A model generated the notes under the pieces. It did not search any database. It saw only the letters and a list, made by a program, of their open reading frames with translations, and was not told the DNA's origin. Positions 18,992-27,674 of a DNA stretch of 64,000 nucleotides are shown here, piece after piece. The stretch is taken from contig JADLAY010000010.1 in assembly GCA_020849765.1 (NCBI GenBank), forward strand, positions 1-64,000. Reading direction: 5' to 3'. Source of the DNA: Anaerolineae bacterium (lineage in GTDB: Bacteria; Chloroflexota; Anaerolineae; Aggregatilineales; Phototrophicaceae). Numbering within the stretch: the stretch's first letter is position 1; every line of letters starts with the position of its first letter. The position numbers were made by a program, and so were the translations under genes.

Positions 18992-19723
18992 CTAATCGCA
19001 CAACGCAGTCAACTCGGGGGTTTCTAGAATCCGCTTGAAAGTGAGCAAAAAGCCAGCCGCGTGCGCGCCATCGATGACCCGATGATCGACTCCCAGAGTC
19101 GCGATCATCGTCGGCGCGACGACGAGCTGGCCGGAACGAACGAAAGGACGGTCGGCGACGGTGCCCAACGACAGAATGGCAGACTGCGGGGAACGGATAA
19201 TCGAAGTGAAGCTATCCGGCCCGACTTTGCCCAGATTGCTAAGCGTAAATGTACCATTCAGTAGATCTTCGGCACCTGATCGCTGACGTCGTGCGCGGTC
19301 GATCAAACCAGCAGTCTGCGCTGCGAGGTCCACCAGACGAGCCTTTTCCGCCGCGCGCACCACGGGGATCAGCATCCCATCTTCCAAGGCAACAACCACC
19401 CCGATGTTGACCTCGTTATTATACACAATGGTCTCGCCATCAAGCGAAGCATTGAGGCGCGGATGCTCCTGCAAAGTCGCTGCACACACCTTGATCAGAA
19501 GGTGCAGCAGCGAGACTTTGACATCGGGATACCGCGCGCGCAGTTCGGTCACGGTGTCCTGCGCGCGCTGCATATCGATTTCGATCTGACTGTAGAAATG
19601 CGGAGCAGTTTGCACACTGAGCGTCGTCATGCGAGCAATGGCCTTACGCATTTTGGACATCGGCTCGCGCTTGGGTTCCATTGGCTCAACCTTATCCGGC
19701 TGATCGCTCATCATGCGCTCCAT
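18992..19723 (-). CDS. 2-oxo acid dehydrogenase E2 catalytic core (no lipoyl or binding domain)
   Basis: About 243 residues containing only the acyltransferase core. It opens with PMSKMRKAIARMTTLSVQTAPHFYSQIEIDM and ends with the catalytic DHRVIDGAHAAGFL near residue 220, keeping the active-site His and Asp. Normal E2 chains have lipoyl, peripheral-subunit-binding and core domains in one protein. Here the lipoyl domain is a separate upstream gene, and I find no subunit-binding domain in either. The start overlaps the lipoyl stop as TGATG (an adjacent GTG at 19726 is possible), so production is coupled. It acts with the E1 pair encoded upstream to form an acyl-CoA. Confidence 0.85.
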   Translation of the reverse strand: MERMMSDQPDKVEPMEPKREPMSKMRKAIARMTTLSVQTAPHFYSQIEIDMQRAQDTVTELRARYPDVKVSLLHLLIKVCAATLQEHPRLNASLDGETIVYNNEVNIGVVVALEDGMLIPVVRAAEKARLVDLAAQTAGLIDRARRQRSGAEDLLNGTFTLSNLGKVGPDSFTSIIRSPQSAILSLGTVADRPFVRSGQLVVAPTMIATLGVDHRVIDGAHAAGFLLTFKRILETPELTALCD

Positions 19724-19986
19724 CACGTCACGTTGGATATGTCTTCGTCAGGATCGCCAATCACGGCCAGCAGTTGGCCGACGGTCGCCATTTCGCCCTC
19801 GGCTACGACGATTTTGCGCAGGGTGCCGGTATCCAGCGCCTCAAGCTCCACCGTCGTCTTGTCCGTCTCGATTTCGAGTAACTGCTCACCCTTCTGAACT
19901 GAATCGCCTTCGGCCTTCAGCCATTTGAGTACGGTTGCTTCGTCGGACGAATCGCCCAACGGGGGCATGATCACACGAAAAGCCAT
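19723..19986 (-). CDS. Free-standing lipoyl-domain protein of the 2-oxo acid dehydrogenase complex
   Basis: An 87-residue biotin/lipoyl attachment domain. The modified Lys lies in the ETDKTTVE turn (about residue 43), flanked by the usual LKAEGDSVQKGEQLLEI and GTLRKIVVAEGEMATVGQLLAVIG strands. It ends shortly after the domain (DEDISNVT) and overlaps the start of the E2 core gene. It would carry the acyl group from E1 to E2 as a separate swinging protein rather than as a tethered arm. Confidence 0.9.
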   Translation of the reverse strand: MAFRVIMPPLGDSSDEATVLKWLKAEGDSVQKGEQLLEIETDKTTVELEALDTGTLRKIVVAEGEMATVGQLLAVIGDPDEDISNVT

Positions 19987-19995
19987 AGGTTTTCC

Positions 19996-20988
19996 TTAGC
20001 GAACTATCTGTTTGACTGCGAGCGTTTCTTCGATGGCACTGATGACCTGTTCCGCATTCGGCACGACGTACTTTTCGAGCGCGACGTTAGCGGGCAGCGG
20101 GACATCACGTGCCGCAACACGGCGAACCGGGCTGAGAAGCTGATCGAACAGCGACTCGGTAATGCGAGCGCTCAGCTCTGCGCCCAGGCCGCCGGTCATC
20201 ACGGCTTCGTGCAGCACGACGGCGCGGCGAGTCTTGCTGACCGATTTGAGCACCGTCTCCATATCGAGCGGTTGCAGCGTGCGCAGGTCGATGACTTCGA
20301 CGCCGATCTGGCGTTCGGCCAACTGCGCCGCCACTTCCAGCGCCAGGTGCACCATGCGCGAGTATGTGATCAGGGTGACATCGGCGCCTTCGCGCTTGAC
20401 TTCGGCGACGCCGAGCGGAGTGACGAACGGTTCTTCCGGGACGTCTTCCTTAATGGCGTAGAGACCCTTGTGCTCCAGGAAGATGACAGGATTGTCATCC
20501 TGGATTGACGCGCGCAGCAGGCCATAGGCATCGCTCGGCGTCGCCGGTGTGACGACCTTCAAACCGGGCGTATGGACGAACCAGCTTTCCAGGCTCTGCG
20601 AGTGCTGGGCGCCCGCGCCGCGTCCGGTGCCCTGCTGGGTGCGGATGACGCACGGGACGGTGATCTGGCCGCCGAACATGAAGTGGATCTTGGCGGCCTG
20701 ATTGACGACCTGATCCATCGTCAGCGTCATGAAGTCGACGTACATGATTTCGGCCACGGGACGCCCGCCGATCATGGCGGCGCCAATCGCGGCACCGACG
20801 ATGACGGCCTCGGACATCGGGGTATCACGCACGCGCTGCGGGCCAAATTCGTCCAGCAGACCCTTGGTAACGGCATAGGCTCCCCCGTAGAGGCCGATGT
20901 CTTCGCCGAGCAGGAAGACACGGGGGTCGGCTTTCATTTCTTCGTACAGAGCACGACGGAGTGCATCGCGGTACATCATAGTAGGCAT
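19996..20988 (-). CDS. 2-oxo acid/acetoin dehydrogenase E1 component, beta subunit
   Basis: A 330-residue transketolase-like E1 beta. Family features: RDALRRALYEEMKADPRVFLLGEDIG at the N-terminus, DTPMSEAVIVGAAIGAAM, the GAQHSQSLESWFVHTPGLKVV segment (active-site His), and the C-terminal domain DLRTLQPLDMETVLKSV with GGLGAELSA. With the alpha subunit it decarboxylates a 2-oxo acid, or cleaves an alpha-hydroxyketone such as acetoin, on TPP. GGAGAGGAAC precedes the ATG. No E3 gene is in the operon. Confidence 0.9.
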   Translation of the reverse strand: MPTMMYRDALRRALYEEMKADPRVFLLGEDIGLYGGAYAVTKGLLDEFGPQRVRDTPMSEAVIVGAAIGAAMIGGRPVAEIMYVDFMTLTMDQVVNQAAKIHFMFGGQITVPCVIRTQQGTGRGAGAQHSQSLESWFVHTPGLKVVTPATPSDAYGLLRASIQDDNPVIFLEHKGLYAIKEDVPEEPFVTPLGVAEVKREGADVTLITYSRMVHLALEVAAQLAERQIGVEVIDLRTLQPLDMETVLKSVSKTRRAVVLHEAVMTGGLGAELSARITESLFDQLLSPVRRVAARDVPLPANVALEKYVVPNAEQVISAIEETLAVKQIVR

Positions 20989-21012
20989 GTTGGTGAGTTC
21001 CTCTCCAGTTTC

Positions 21013-21966
21013 TCAGGCGTAGATGTCTTCGAATACGGTCGAGGGCTGTGCAAGCGGACTGTCCTCCGCGAATTTCACCGCGTCGTCGAGCTGTTGTTTG
21101 ACTTCCGCCTCGTATGCCTCAAGATCGCTGTCAGTGATGACGTCCGTGCCTGCTTTTGTACGCAGGATTGTCAGCGGGTCACGGGCGCGTTCTCGTTCTT
21201 CTTCCTCGGATGAACGATACTTCGACGGATCGGCCCGTGAGTGCCCAAGGAAGCGGTAGGTGTGTGCGCCGATCAGGGTTGGCCCTTCGCCACGCCGTGC
21301 GCGGTCGATGGCCGCCTTGGCGACTTCCTGCACGGCCAGCGCATCCTGACCATCGACGTCGACGCCGGGGATGCCGTAAGCGCTCGCCTTCTCCGTGAAG
21401 TTGAGCTGCGCAGTCGAACGTTCCCAGGCCAGCGACATGGCGTAATGGTTGTTTTCGACGACGAAGACGACCGGGAGCTTCCACAGGGCTGCCATATTCA
21501 GCGACTCGTGCGTGATGCCTTCATTGGTCGCGCCCTCGCCGAAGAAGCAGACTGTCACGGCATCGTTGCTGCTGATCTGTGACCAGAGCGCTGCCCCAGC
21601 CGCGATGCCCAGATGCCCACCCACGATACCGTTCGCGCCGAGATGGCCGATGGTGATGTCGGTGATGTGCATTGAGCCGCCGCGGCCCTTGCAGTAGCCG
21701 GTTTCCTTGCCGAACAGCTCGGCCATCATGCGGCCAAGCCCGCCACCGCGAGCGATAAAATGGCCGTGCCCACGATGGGTGCTGGTGAGGTAGTCCTGCG
21801 GTGCCATGGCGTCGCAGACGCCCGCGGCCACCGCTTCCTGCCCGATGCTCACGTGACACATCGTGCTCGCCAGCTTGCCCTTCATCATTTCTTCGAGGAT
21901 GCGCTCTTCCGTACGCCGGATGAGCAGCATGGTTTTGTAGAGTGACTTCGTTAACTCGCGGTCCAC
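21013..21966 (-). CDS. 2-oxo acid/acetoin dehydrogenase E1 component, alpha subunit
   Basis: A 317-residue TPP-binding E1 alpha. It has LLIRRTEERILEEM at the start, the STHRGHGHFIARGG segment, GRGGSMHI, and the TPP motif GEGATNEG...VVFVVENN (GDG/GEG to NN spacing correct). Starts with GTG at 21966 after GGAGGAATCCTG. The small size and the GRGGSMHITD motif match acetoin-dehydrogenase-type E1 alpha (AcoA) at least as well as pyruvate dehydrogenase. Its presence in a sugar-uptake operon suggests that the complex acts on a sugar-derived keto compound. Confidence 0.9.
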   Translation of the reverse strand: MDRELTKSLYKTMLLIRRTEERILEEMMKGKLASTMCHVSIGQEAVAAGVCDAMAPQDYLTSTHRGHGHFIARGGGLGRMMAELFGKETGYCKGRGGSMHITDITIGHLGANGIVGGHLGIAAGAALWSQISSNDAVTVCFFGEGATNEGITHESLNMAALWKLPVVFVVENNHYAMSLAWERSTAQLNFTEKASAYGIPGVDVDGQDALAVQEVAKAAIDRARRGEGPTLIGAHTYRFLGHSRADPSKYRSSEEEERERARDPLTILRTKAGTDVITDSDLEAYEAEVKQQLDDAVKFAEDSPLAQPSTVFEDIYA

Positions 21967-21981
21967 CAGGATTCCTCCGCC

Positions 21982-23544
21982 TTATGATTGTTTCGCGACG
22001 TGATCCGCCATCGTGTGCATGAGATCGCGCATTTGCGGATACGTGGCGACATATTGATCAACGTAGAACTGATACTCCTCATGAGCTTCCTTGTTCGGTT
22101 CGAATCCGTCTTTCATTCGAACCATGGCTTTGGCCGCCTCGCCGGGGGTTGCGTACAATCCCGCGCCGATGGCGCCCAGCGCCGCCGAGCCAAGCATGGC
22201 CGCCGCGTCGCCCGCTTCCGTGATCGTGATCGGGACGTTGCTCACGTCGGCATGGATCTGCATCCACAGCTTGCTCTTGACCGGGCCGCCCGCCGCGACA
22301 ATCTGCGTCGCCTGGTAGCCGTTGGCACGGAAGACGCGCAGAATGTGCTCGGTGCCGTAGGCGACGCCTTCCATGATCGCCCGGAAGACGTGAGCGGGCG
22401 TGTGGCTCAGCGTCAGGCCCCAGATCGTGCCGCGCGCCAGCGGGTCAACCAGCGGCGTGCGGTTGCCTTGCCAGTAATCGAGCACGATCAGGCCCTCAGA
22501 GCCAGGACGGATCTTCATGGCTTCGGGCGTCATCACGTCGTAAAGGCTGGCGCCACTGCGGTCGGCCTCACGCAGATAATTCCCACCGATGAAGTTATCC
22601 TTGAACCAGCGCAGGACGGAGCCGGTCGAGGTTTGCCCGCCTTCGACGGTGTACTGGCCGGGGATGAGGCAGTCGGTGTAGGCGCCGAAGATGCCTTTGG
22701 CGTGGAACTGCGTCGCCGATTGCCCCAGAAGCAGGTGAGACGAACCGACGATGAAGGCCAGTTTGCCCGGCTCAGTGACGTCCATGCCGATCATGGCGAT
22801 CAGCGCATCGGCGCCGCCTTCCGCGACCGGCGTCCCGGCGACAAGCCCCAACTCGGCAGCGGCCTCGGCGGTTAAGCCGCCCGCGACCTGTCCCAGATCC
22901 AGAATGCGCTGCGGGAACTTCTCGATCAGGTCGCCCAAGCCGATACCTTCGTAGAAATCGACCGGCCAGCCACCGACATTGCGGTCATAATACCAGCGCA
23001 AACTCGTGTTGTTGATGCTGCCCGTCCACTCACCGGTCAGGCGGTAGGTGAGCCAGTCGATGAAGTCGCCCACGTAGCGCGTCTTCTGGTAGGTCTCAGG
23101 CTCGTTTTCCTTGACCCAGAGCGTCTTGCATGGCATCCATTCCGCGGAGACGTTGCCGAAGCCGTTGTACTTCAGCGCGGGATAGCCACTGGCGGCGATC
23201 TTGCGCGATTGCTCGGCTGCGCGCACGTCCATCCAGATGATGGCCGGACGCAGCGGCTCGAAATGCTCGTCGAGGAAGACCACCGTGCACGAGGTGGTAT
23301 CCGCGCTGATACCGACGATTGATTCGGGCGCGACGCTCGCCGCCGCAACGGCGCCACGCACCGCGCCGACCATCGCCGTCCACCATTCGCCGGGCTGTTG
23401 TTCCGCCCAGGATGGACGCGGGTGGCGCAAGGGATAGGATTCTGAGTGCGAACCTACCAGCTTGCCGGTCGGGGTGAAAACGCCCGCCCGCACACTCTCG
23501 GTTCCAAAATCGATACCCAGGACATAAACATCTGCGGCATTCAT
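21982..23544 (-). CDS. FGGY-family carbohydrate kinase (pentulose-kinase-like)
   Basis: A 520-residue sugar kinase of the FGGY/ribulokinase group. N-terminal GIDFGTESVRAG phosphate loop, WMDVRAAEQ near 100, catalytic-region GGADALIAMIGM (Asp base) and C-terminal ATP motif GGPVKSKLW. The ATG at 23544 is chosen because AGGAAAGA precedes it and it lies 19 bp after the permease stop; an upstream in-frame start would run into the permease gene. It should phosphorylate the imported sugar or its ketose form. Ribulose-, xylulose- or erythritol-type substrates are all possible. Confidence 0.85.
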   Translation of the reverse strand: MNAADVYVLGIDFGTESVRAGVFTPTGKLVGSHSESYPLRHPRPSWAEQQPGEWWTAMVGAVRGAVAAASVAPESIVGISADTTSCTVVFLDEHFEPLRPAIIWMDVRAAEQSRKIAASGYPALKYNGFGNVSAEWMPCKTLWVKENEPETYQKTRYVGDFIDWLTYRLTGEWTGSINNTSLRWYYDRNVGGWPVDFYEGIGLGDLIEKFPQRILDLGQVAGGLTAEAAAELGLVAGTPVAEGGADALIAMIGMDVTEPGKLAFIVGSSHLLLGQSATQFHAKGIFGAYTDCLIPGQYTVEGGQTSTGSVLRWFKDNFIGGNYLREADRSGASLYDVMTPEAMKIRPGSEGLIVLDYWQGNRTPLVDPLARGTIWGLTLSHTPAHVFRAIMEGVAYGTEHILRVFRANGYQATQIVAAGGPVKSKLWMQIHADVSNVPITITEAGDAAAMLGSAALGAIGAGLYATPGEAAKAMVRMKDGFEPNKEAHEEYQFYVDQYVATYPQMRDLMHTMADHVAKQS

Positions 23545-23563
23545 GATCGTCTTCTTTCCTAGT

Positions 23564-24622
23564 TCAGAAGAAGCGAATTTCTTCGCGCCGCACAGCCAGG
23601 GACACCGCAAGGATCAGCACTGAGCCTTTGACGATCGTTTGCAGGAAGAAGGGCGCACCGACAAGGTTCAAACCGTTGTTGATGATGCCCAGGATCAACA
23701 CGCCGACGATCGTGCCCAGAATATTGGCCTGTCCGCGGCGGATGGTCGTCATGCCGATAAAGACGGCTGCCAGACTATCCATGGTGTAGTTGTCCGCGCC
23801 GGAGGGCTGCGCTGAACCCAGGTACGAGACGAGGATACAGCCACCGAGCGCCGCGCCGAAGCCACTGATCATCAGCGCGATCATGCGGTACTTGTTGATG
23901 TTGATACCGCTCAAGCGCGTAGCAGTCGGGTTGCCGCCCGTCGCCAGAATGTAGCGGCCAACGCGCGTGTAGTTGAGGAAGACGTAGACGATGGCGATGA
24001 CGATGATGGCCAGGATGACCACGAACGGGATCGGGCCGACGGTGCCCGTGCCGATGAACGTGTATTCATCGGGCAGGCGGCCATAGATCGAGTCGCCACG
24101 CGCGTAGGCGTAGTTGATGCCGACGGCGATCAGGCCCATGCCAAGTGTGGTGATCAGCGACGGAATCTTGAAGCGTGTGACCAATGAGCCGGTCACCAGG
24201 CCGAACAAGAGGCCGACGCCCAGAGCACCGATCAGCGAGACACCCCACGGCAGTTCCTGTCGCACGATGAAACCCGCCATCAGGATGCCCGTCAGGCTGG
24301 CGACCTGGCCGACCGAGAGGTCGAACTCACCGGCGGCGACGGCGACCGTCAGGCCGGTGGCGACGATGGCGAGGGTCGCCACCTGGCGCAGGATGTTGAT
24401 CAGGTTCTGGCTGGTCAGGAAGCGGCCTTCCTGAAATGCGGAGATGATCGCAAACAGAGCAAAGATGATGATCAGGGCGAGCACCGTGCCAAAACGGTTG
24501 ATGAAATTGCCGACATTCATCCCTGGGCGCTCATCCTTCGGGGACACTGTTTGACTGGAACTTTGAGCCATTGAATTATTCACTTTATTACTACGTGGTA
24601 AGAAGCCGACGTTGCGAGACAT
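23564..24622 (-). CDS. Sugar ABC transporter permease (RbsC-like)
   Basis: A 352-residue permease of the ribose/xylose class. The family signature TGLTVAVAAGEFDLSVGQVASLTG (about 85-110) and the C-terminal GANILGTIVGVLILGIINNGLNLVG stretch are clear, with 8-10 hydrophobic helices. ATG at 24622 follows a GGGAGG whose spacing is somewhat long (13 bases); an ATG at 24571 is the alternative. A single permease gene is normal for RbsC homodimers. Confidence 0.9.
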   Translation of the reverse strand: MSRNVGFLPRSNKVNNSMAQSSSQTVSPKDERPGMNVGNFINRFGTVLALIIIFALFAIISAFQEGRFLTSQNLINILRQVATLAIVATGLTVAVAAGEFDLSVGQVASLTGILMAGFIVRQELPWGVSLIGALGVGLLFGLVTGSLVTRFKIPSLITTLGMGLIAVGINYAYARGDSIYGRLPDEYTFIGTGTVGPIPFVVILAIIVIAIVYVFLNYTRVGRYILATGGNPTATRLSGININKYRMIALMISGFGAALGGCILVSYLGSAQPSGADNYTMDSLAAVFIGMTTIRRGQANILGTIVGVLILGIINNGLNLVGAPFFLQTIVKGSVLILAVSLAVRREEIRFF

Positions 24623-24631
24623 GAGGTTATC

Positions 24632-26125
24632 TTAACCTCCCATCATGAGTTGTAGTACCGAATCGTGCGTGTAGTTTCGTCTCACGCCTTCGCTGACAAT
24701 CTTGCCGCGGCGCATGACGTACAGCCGATCCGAAATATCCATCAACTCATCGAGATCTGAGGATGTCACCAGCACTGCTGCGCCCTGGGCAGCCAGATTG
24801 CGGATGATGACCCACATGTCAGCACGGGCGCCCACGTCGACGCCCTCAGTCGGTTCGTCGAACATGAAGATCAGGCCGTTGACATCTTCCGACCAGGTAA
24901 GCCATTTGCCGAACACGACCTTCTGTTTGTTGCCGCCGCTGAGGGACTGCACGGAGGTCGTGAGCGAGGGCGGCATGATTCGCAGTTGATCCATCGTTCT
25001 GGTGGCAACGTCATGCAGCTTCTTGCGTTGAAGCCAGCCCATCCCGTTGCTGTAGCGCTGAAGCGAGGAAACCGTCAGGTTTTCCAGCACGTTCATGCGG
25101 TTGAGCAGCCCTTTTTCGATCCGCTTGTCAGGCACGAGCACGATGCCGTGGCGGATGGCATGTTCCGGCGAGTTGATCTGGACATGCTTGCCCTTGAGCA
25201 TGATCTTGCCGCTATCGGCGCGCCGGAAGCCGACCAGGGTTTCCAGTAGCTCGGTGCGCCCGGCGCCGACCACGCCCGCCAGCCCGACGACTTCGCCGCT
25301 GGCGATCTTCAGGTTGACGCTGTTGAAGTCCTCAGAGCACAGATCCTGCGTTTCCATCAGGACGGGGCCGCTGGTGGATTTGACTTCCACTTCCAGCTTG
25401 GCAACGTTGTGCCCGACAATATCCTGAGTCACACGTGCCGGCGTATACTCGCTGATGGGGCCGGAACTGACGATGCGGCCGTCGCGCAAAATCGTCAGCG
25501 AGTCGGAGATCTCGAAGACTTCGTCCAGTCGGTGCGAGACGAAGATAATGCCGATCCCCTGGTTCTTGAACTGCCGGAGTAACTCGAACAGGTGCTTTGT
25601 TTCCGCTTGCGAGAGAGCCGCCGTGGGCTCATCCAAGACCATCACCTTGGGTTCGGTGCGCAGCGCGCGCACGATGTCGACGAGCTGCTGCTGCCCGGCG
25701 CCCAGGTCGATGACTTCTGCATTCAAATCCATTTCCACGCCGAGGCGGTTCAGCAAACGTTCGGCTTGCTCGTGCAAATCGCGACGGCGGATCAGTTGTC
25801 CGTTTGCGGGTTCCTTGCCGAGCATGATGTTCTCGGCAACGGTGAAGTGGGGAATGAGGGTTCGTTCTTGGTAGACGACTACGATGCCATGTCGCATGGC
25901 ATCCGCCGTGTCGTTGACCTGGATGATCTGGTTCTCAAGCTTCATCGTGCCGGAGTCTGGAGGTTCCGCGCCGCAGATGATCTTGACCAGAGTGCTTTTG
26001 CCGGCGCCATTGACGCCGAGAAGGGCGTGAACTTCACCGCTGCGGAGCGTGAAATCCACTTTGTCTAGAGCGGTGACACCGGGATACGTTTTAGAGATTC
26101 CGGTTAGCTGAAGTAAGGCGTCCAC
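24632..26125 (-). CDS. Sugar ABC transporter ATP-binding protein (RbsA-like)
   Basis: A 497-residue double-domain ATPase. The first domain has GVNGAGKSTL, a signature region reading DLGAGQQQLVDIVRAL, and VLDEPTAAL. The second has degenerate GVVGAGRTEL, SLSGGNKQKV and FDEPTEGVD. Starts with GTG (26125) with no obvious Shine-Dalgarno, in contrast to its neighbours. A hairpin separates it from the binding-protein gene. It drives uptake of the sugar handled by the rest of the operon. Confidence 0.9.
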   Translation of the reverse strand: MDALLQLTGISKTYPGVTALDKVDFTLRSGEVHALLGVNGAGKSTLVKIICGAEPPDSGTMKLENQIIQVNDTADAMRHGIVVVYQERTLIPHFTVAENIMLGKEPANGQLIRRRDLHEQAERLLNRLGVEMDLNAEVIDLGAGQQQLVDIVRALRTEPKVMVLDEPTAALSQAETKHLFELLRQFKNQGIGIIFVSHRLDEVFEISDSLTILRDGRIVSSGPISEYTPARVTQDIVGHNVAKLEVEVKSTSGPVLMETQDLCSEDFNSVNLKIASGEVVGLAGVVGAGRTELLETLVGFRRADSGKIMLKGKHVQINSPEHAIRHGIVLVPDKRIEKGLLNRMNVLENLTVSSLQRYSNGMGWLQRKKLHDVATRTMDQLRIMPPSLTTSVQSLSGGNKQKVVFGKWLTWSEDVNGLIFMFDEPTEGVDVGARADMWVIIRNLAAQGAAVLVTSSDLDELMDISDRLYVMRRGKIVSEGVRRNYTHDSVLQLMMGG

Positions 26126-26182
26126 AACAGTAAATAATCCATTTTCTGCTGAGTGGCAAAGTAACTGACAGTGAATTGAAAG

Positions 26183-26220
26183 AGAGGACAGGCCCGGCCT
26201 GGAGCCTGTGCCTGTCCTCT
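26183..26220 (-). terminator. Intercistronic hairpin after the sugar-binding protein gene
   Basis: Perfect 11-bp stem AGAGGACAGGC (26183-26193) with GCCTGTCCTCT (26210-26220), 16-nt loop, and a short T-rich tail on the minus strand. As at 4041-4067, it lies between the binding-protein gene and the ATPase gene and may act as a partial terminator or as a 3'-end stabiliser for the binding-protein message. Confidence 0.65.
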
Positions 26221-26234
26221 GTACGGGCTGGCGA

Positions 26235-27341
26235 CTATGACCCGACCTGGCCTCTGGCCTGGTTCATGAACTGGGTGTAGAAGTCGACCGTATCCCAAGG
26301 CATCTTGCCTTCAGCAGGCAGGTTGACACCCTTGACGATGAACGGAGCCGGGAAGTCGATCTGCGGCACCGGAACAACGTCGGCTGCCGGGCGACCCTTG
26401 CCCACGATTTCGTCGATGAACGAGGCGGCCAGCGCGCCCCACAGTTCGAACGCCTGCGCGCAGGTCGCGACCAGGGGGTAGTCGGCGTCGTTCATCAGTT
26501 CCACTGCCGGCGGATGACCATCGGCCGCGACGACGATCACATCGTTGACCGTCTTGCCCTGGCTCAGCAGCGCCTGAGAGGCTGCCATCGCCGGTTCATC
26601 CCACGGGCACCAAATGGCATCGATGTCGTCGCCGAAGCGATTCAGCCAGTCATTGACGGTGTTGAGGGTGGTTTCGAAGAAACCGTCGTACTGGATGACC
26701 TGGTCGCCCAGCACCTGGATATTCTCGTTTTCGCTCAGAACGGCGTCACGCACCTTGCCGCGTTTACGCGTGCCATGGTGGAAGTTGGCTGTGATCGTGC
26801 AGATGTTCGGCTCAGTCTTGCCCTGGCCCAACAGGCTCTGCACCATGTAGGAGCTCATCTGCGCGCCCATGGTGTAGTTGTTCGAGGCGATGTCGCACAG
26901 TGCGGGCGGATAATAGCCGGAGTCGACGGTGATGAGGGGGATACCTGCCGCGGCGACCGATTGCAGAGCGCCCTGAGCGGCGGTCAGCGTACCGAACGTA
27001 ACGACGATGGCGTCAACTTCGCGGGAGACGGCATCTTCGATCATGGCGGAGAGAGTTTCCGGGCTGCCCTCGGCGTTGGAAACAGTCACGTTCCAGGAGA
27101 GGCCTGCTGCTGCGAGCCAATCTTCCCAGCCCTTGAGAGTACGCTGGTCGCTCTGGGCCGACATCTGCTGCGCGATGTGAGCGACGTTGAGTTCCGACTG
27201 GAGCCGAGGCATATCGCTGACATGAGCGAACTGGCGCCGTGTCGAAGCAAGTACGCGGGTGAGTTCCGTGCCAAACAGACCGACGCCTGCGAGGCCTACA
27301 GCAGAGGTTTGTAGAAAACTACGACGGGAAATTTTAGTCAT
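26235..27341 (-). CDS. Tat-exported sugar ABC substrate-binding protein
   Basis: A 368-residue type I binding protein. The N-terminus carries a twin-arginine signal (SRRSFLQ at 5-11, then a hydrophobic stretch), so it is exported folded. Periplasmic-binding features are EGSPETLSAMIEDAVSREVDAIVVTFG, GIPLITVDSGY and WCPWDEPAMAASQALLSQG. The C-terminus has FPAPFIVKGVNLP. It leads an eleven-gene operon. AAGGAAC lies ahead of the ATG. The ligand is probably a pentose, polyol or related sugar given the FGGY kinase and the SDRs downstream. Confidence 0.85.
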   Translation of the reverse strand: MTKISRRSFLQTSAVGLAGVGLFGTELTRVLASTRRQFAHVSDMPRLQSELNVAHIAQQMSAQSDQRTLKGWEDWLAAAGLSWNVTVSNAEGSPETLSAMIEDAVSREVDAIVVTFGTLTAAQGALQSVAAAGIPLITVDSGYYPPALCDIASNNYTMGAQMSSYMVQSLLGQGKTEPNICTITANFHHGTRKRGKVRDAVLSENENIQVLGDQVIQYDGFFETTLNTVNDWLNRFGDDIDAIWCPWDEPAMAASQALLSQGKTVNDVIVVAADGHPPAVELMNDADYPLVATCAQAFELWGALAASFIDEIVGKGRPAADVVPVPQIDFPAPFIVKGVNLPAEGKMPWDTVDFYTQFMNQARGQVGS

Positions 27342-27674
27342 GAGAAAGTTCCTTCATCAAGGTAGAGAGGGCAGTAACAGCCAACAAGACTTGGGTGAAT
27401 CCGACTGCTTGGCGTTAACCTCCTTAATCTATTCCAGAATGCGGCGCTATTTTTGTTGCACAAATGTGAGTTTAAAAATCACATATGTTCACAACCACAA
27501 GAATAAGAAGTTCTGACGGTTTTGTCAATAGTTTCGGAGGATTCGATTGACCTTAATGTAGCGGGAAATAGTTGCGTGCGTGAGGCGGGAAAGTCTGGCC
27601 CGCTCGCATAAAAACGCGAGCGGAAATCACGTTCGAATCAGATGTCTTGAGCGTTGTCCCGCGTGAGCCAGACC
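27342..27674. promoter_or_regulatory. Upstream region of the sugar operon with a repeated operator-like element
   Basis: 333 bp without a gene. On the side near the binding-protein gene, CACAAATGTGAG (27459-27470) and CACATATGTTCA (27480-27491) form a direct repeat spaced 21 bp, each containing a small palindrome; TGTGA-N9-TCACA also spans them. This is a plausible site for the operon's SorC regulator. I could not find clear -35/-10 boxes. An AAGGAGG on the minus strand near 27420 is not followed by a start codon. Confidence 0.4.
27600..27623. terminator. Hairpin downstream of the regulator-flavoprotein gene
   Basis: Perfect 8-bp stem CCGCTCGC (27600-27607)/GCGAGCGG (27616-27623), 8-nt A-rich loop, about 50 bases after the stop of the minus-strand gene ending at 27675. 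There is no strong T-run, so it may be a Rho-assisted end or an mRNA stabiliser. Confidence 0.45.
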
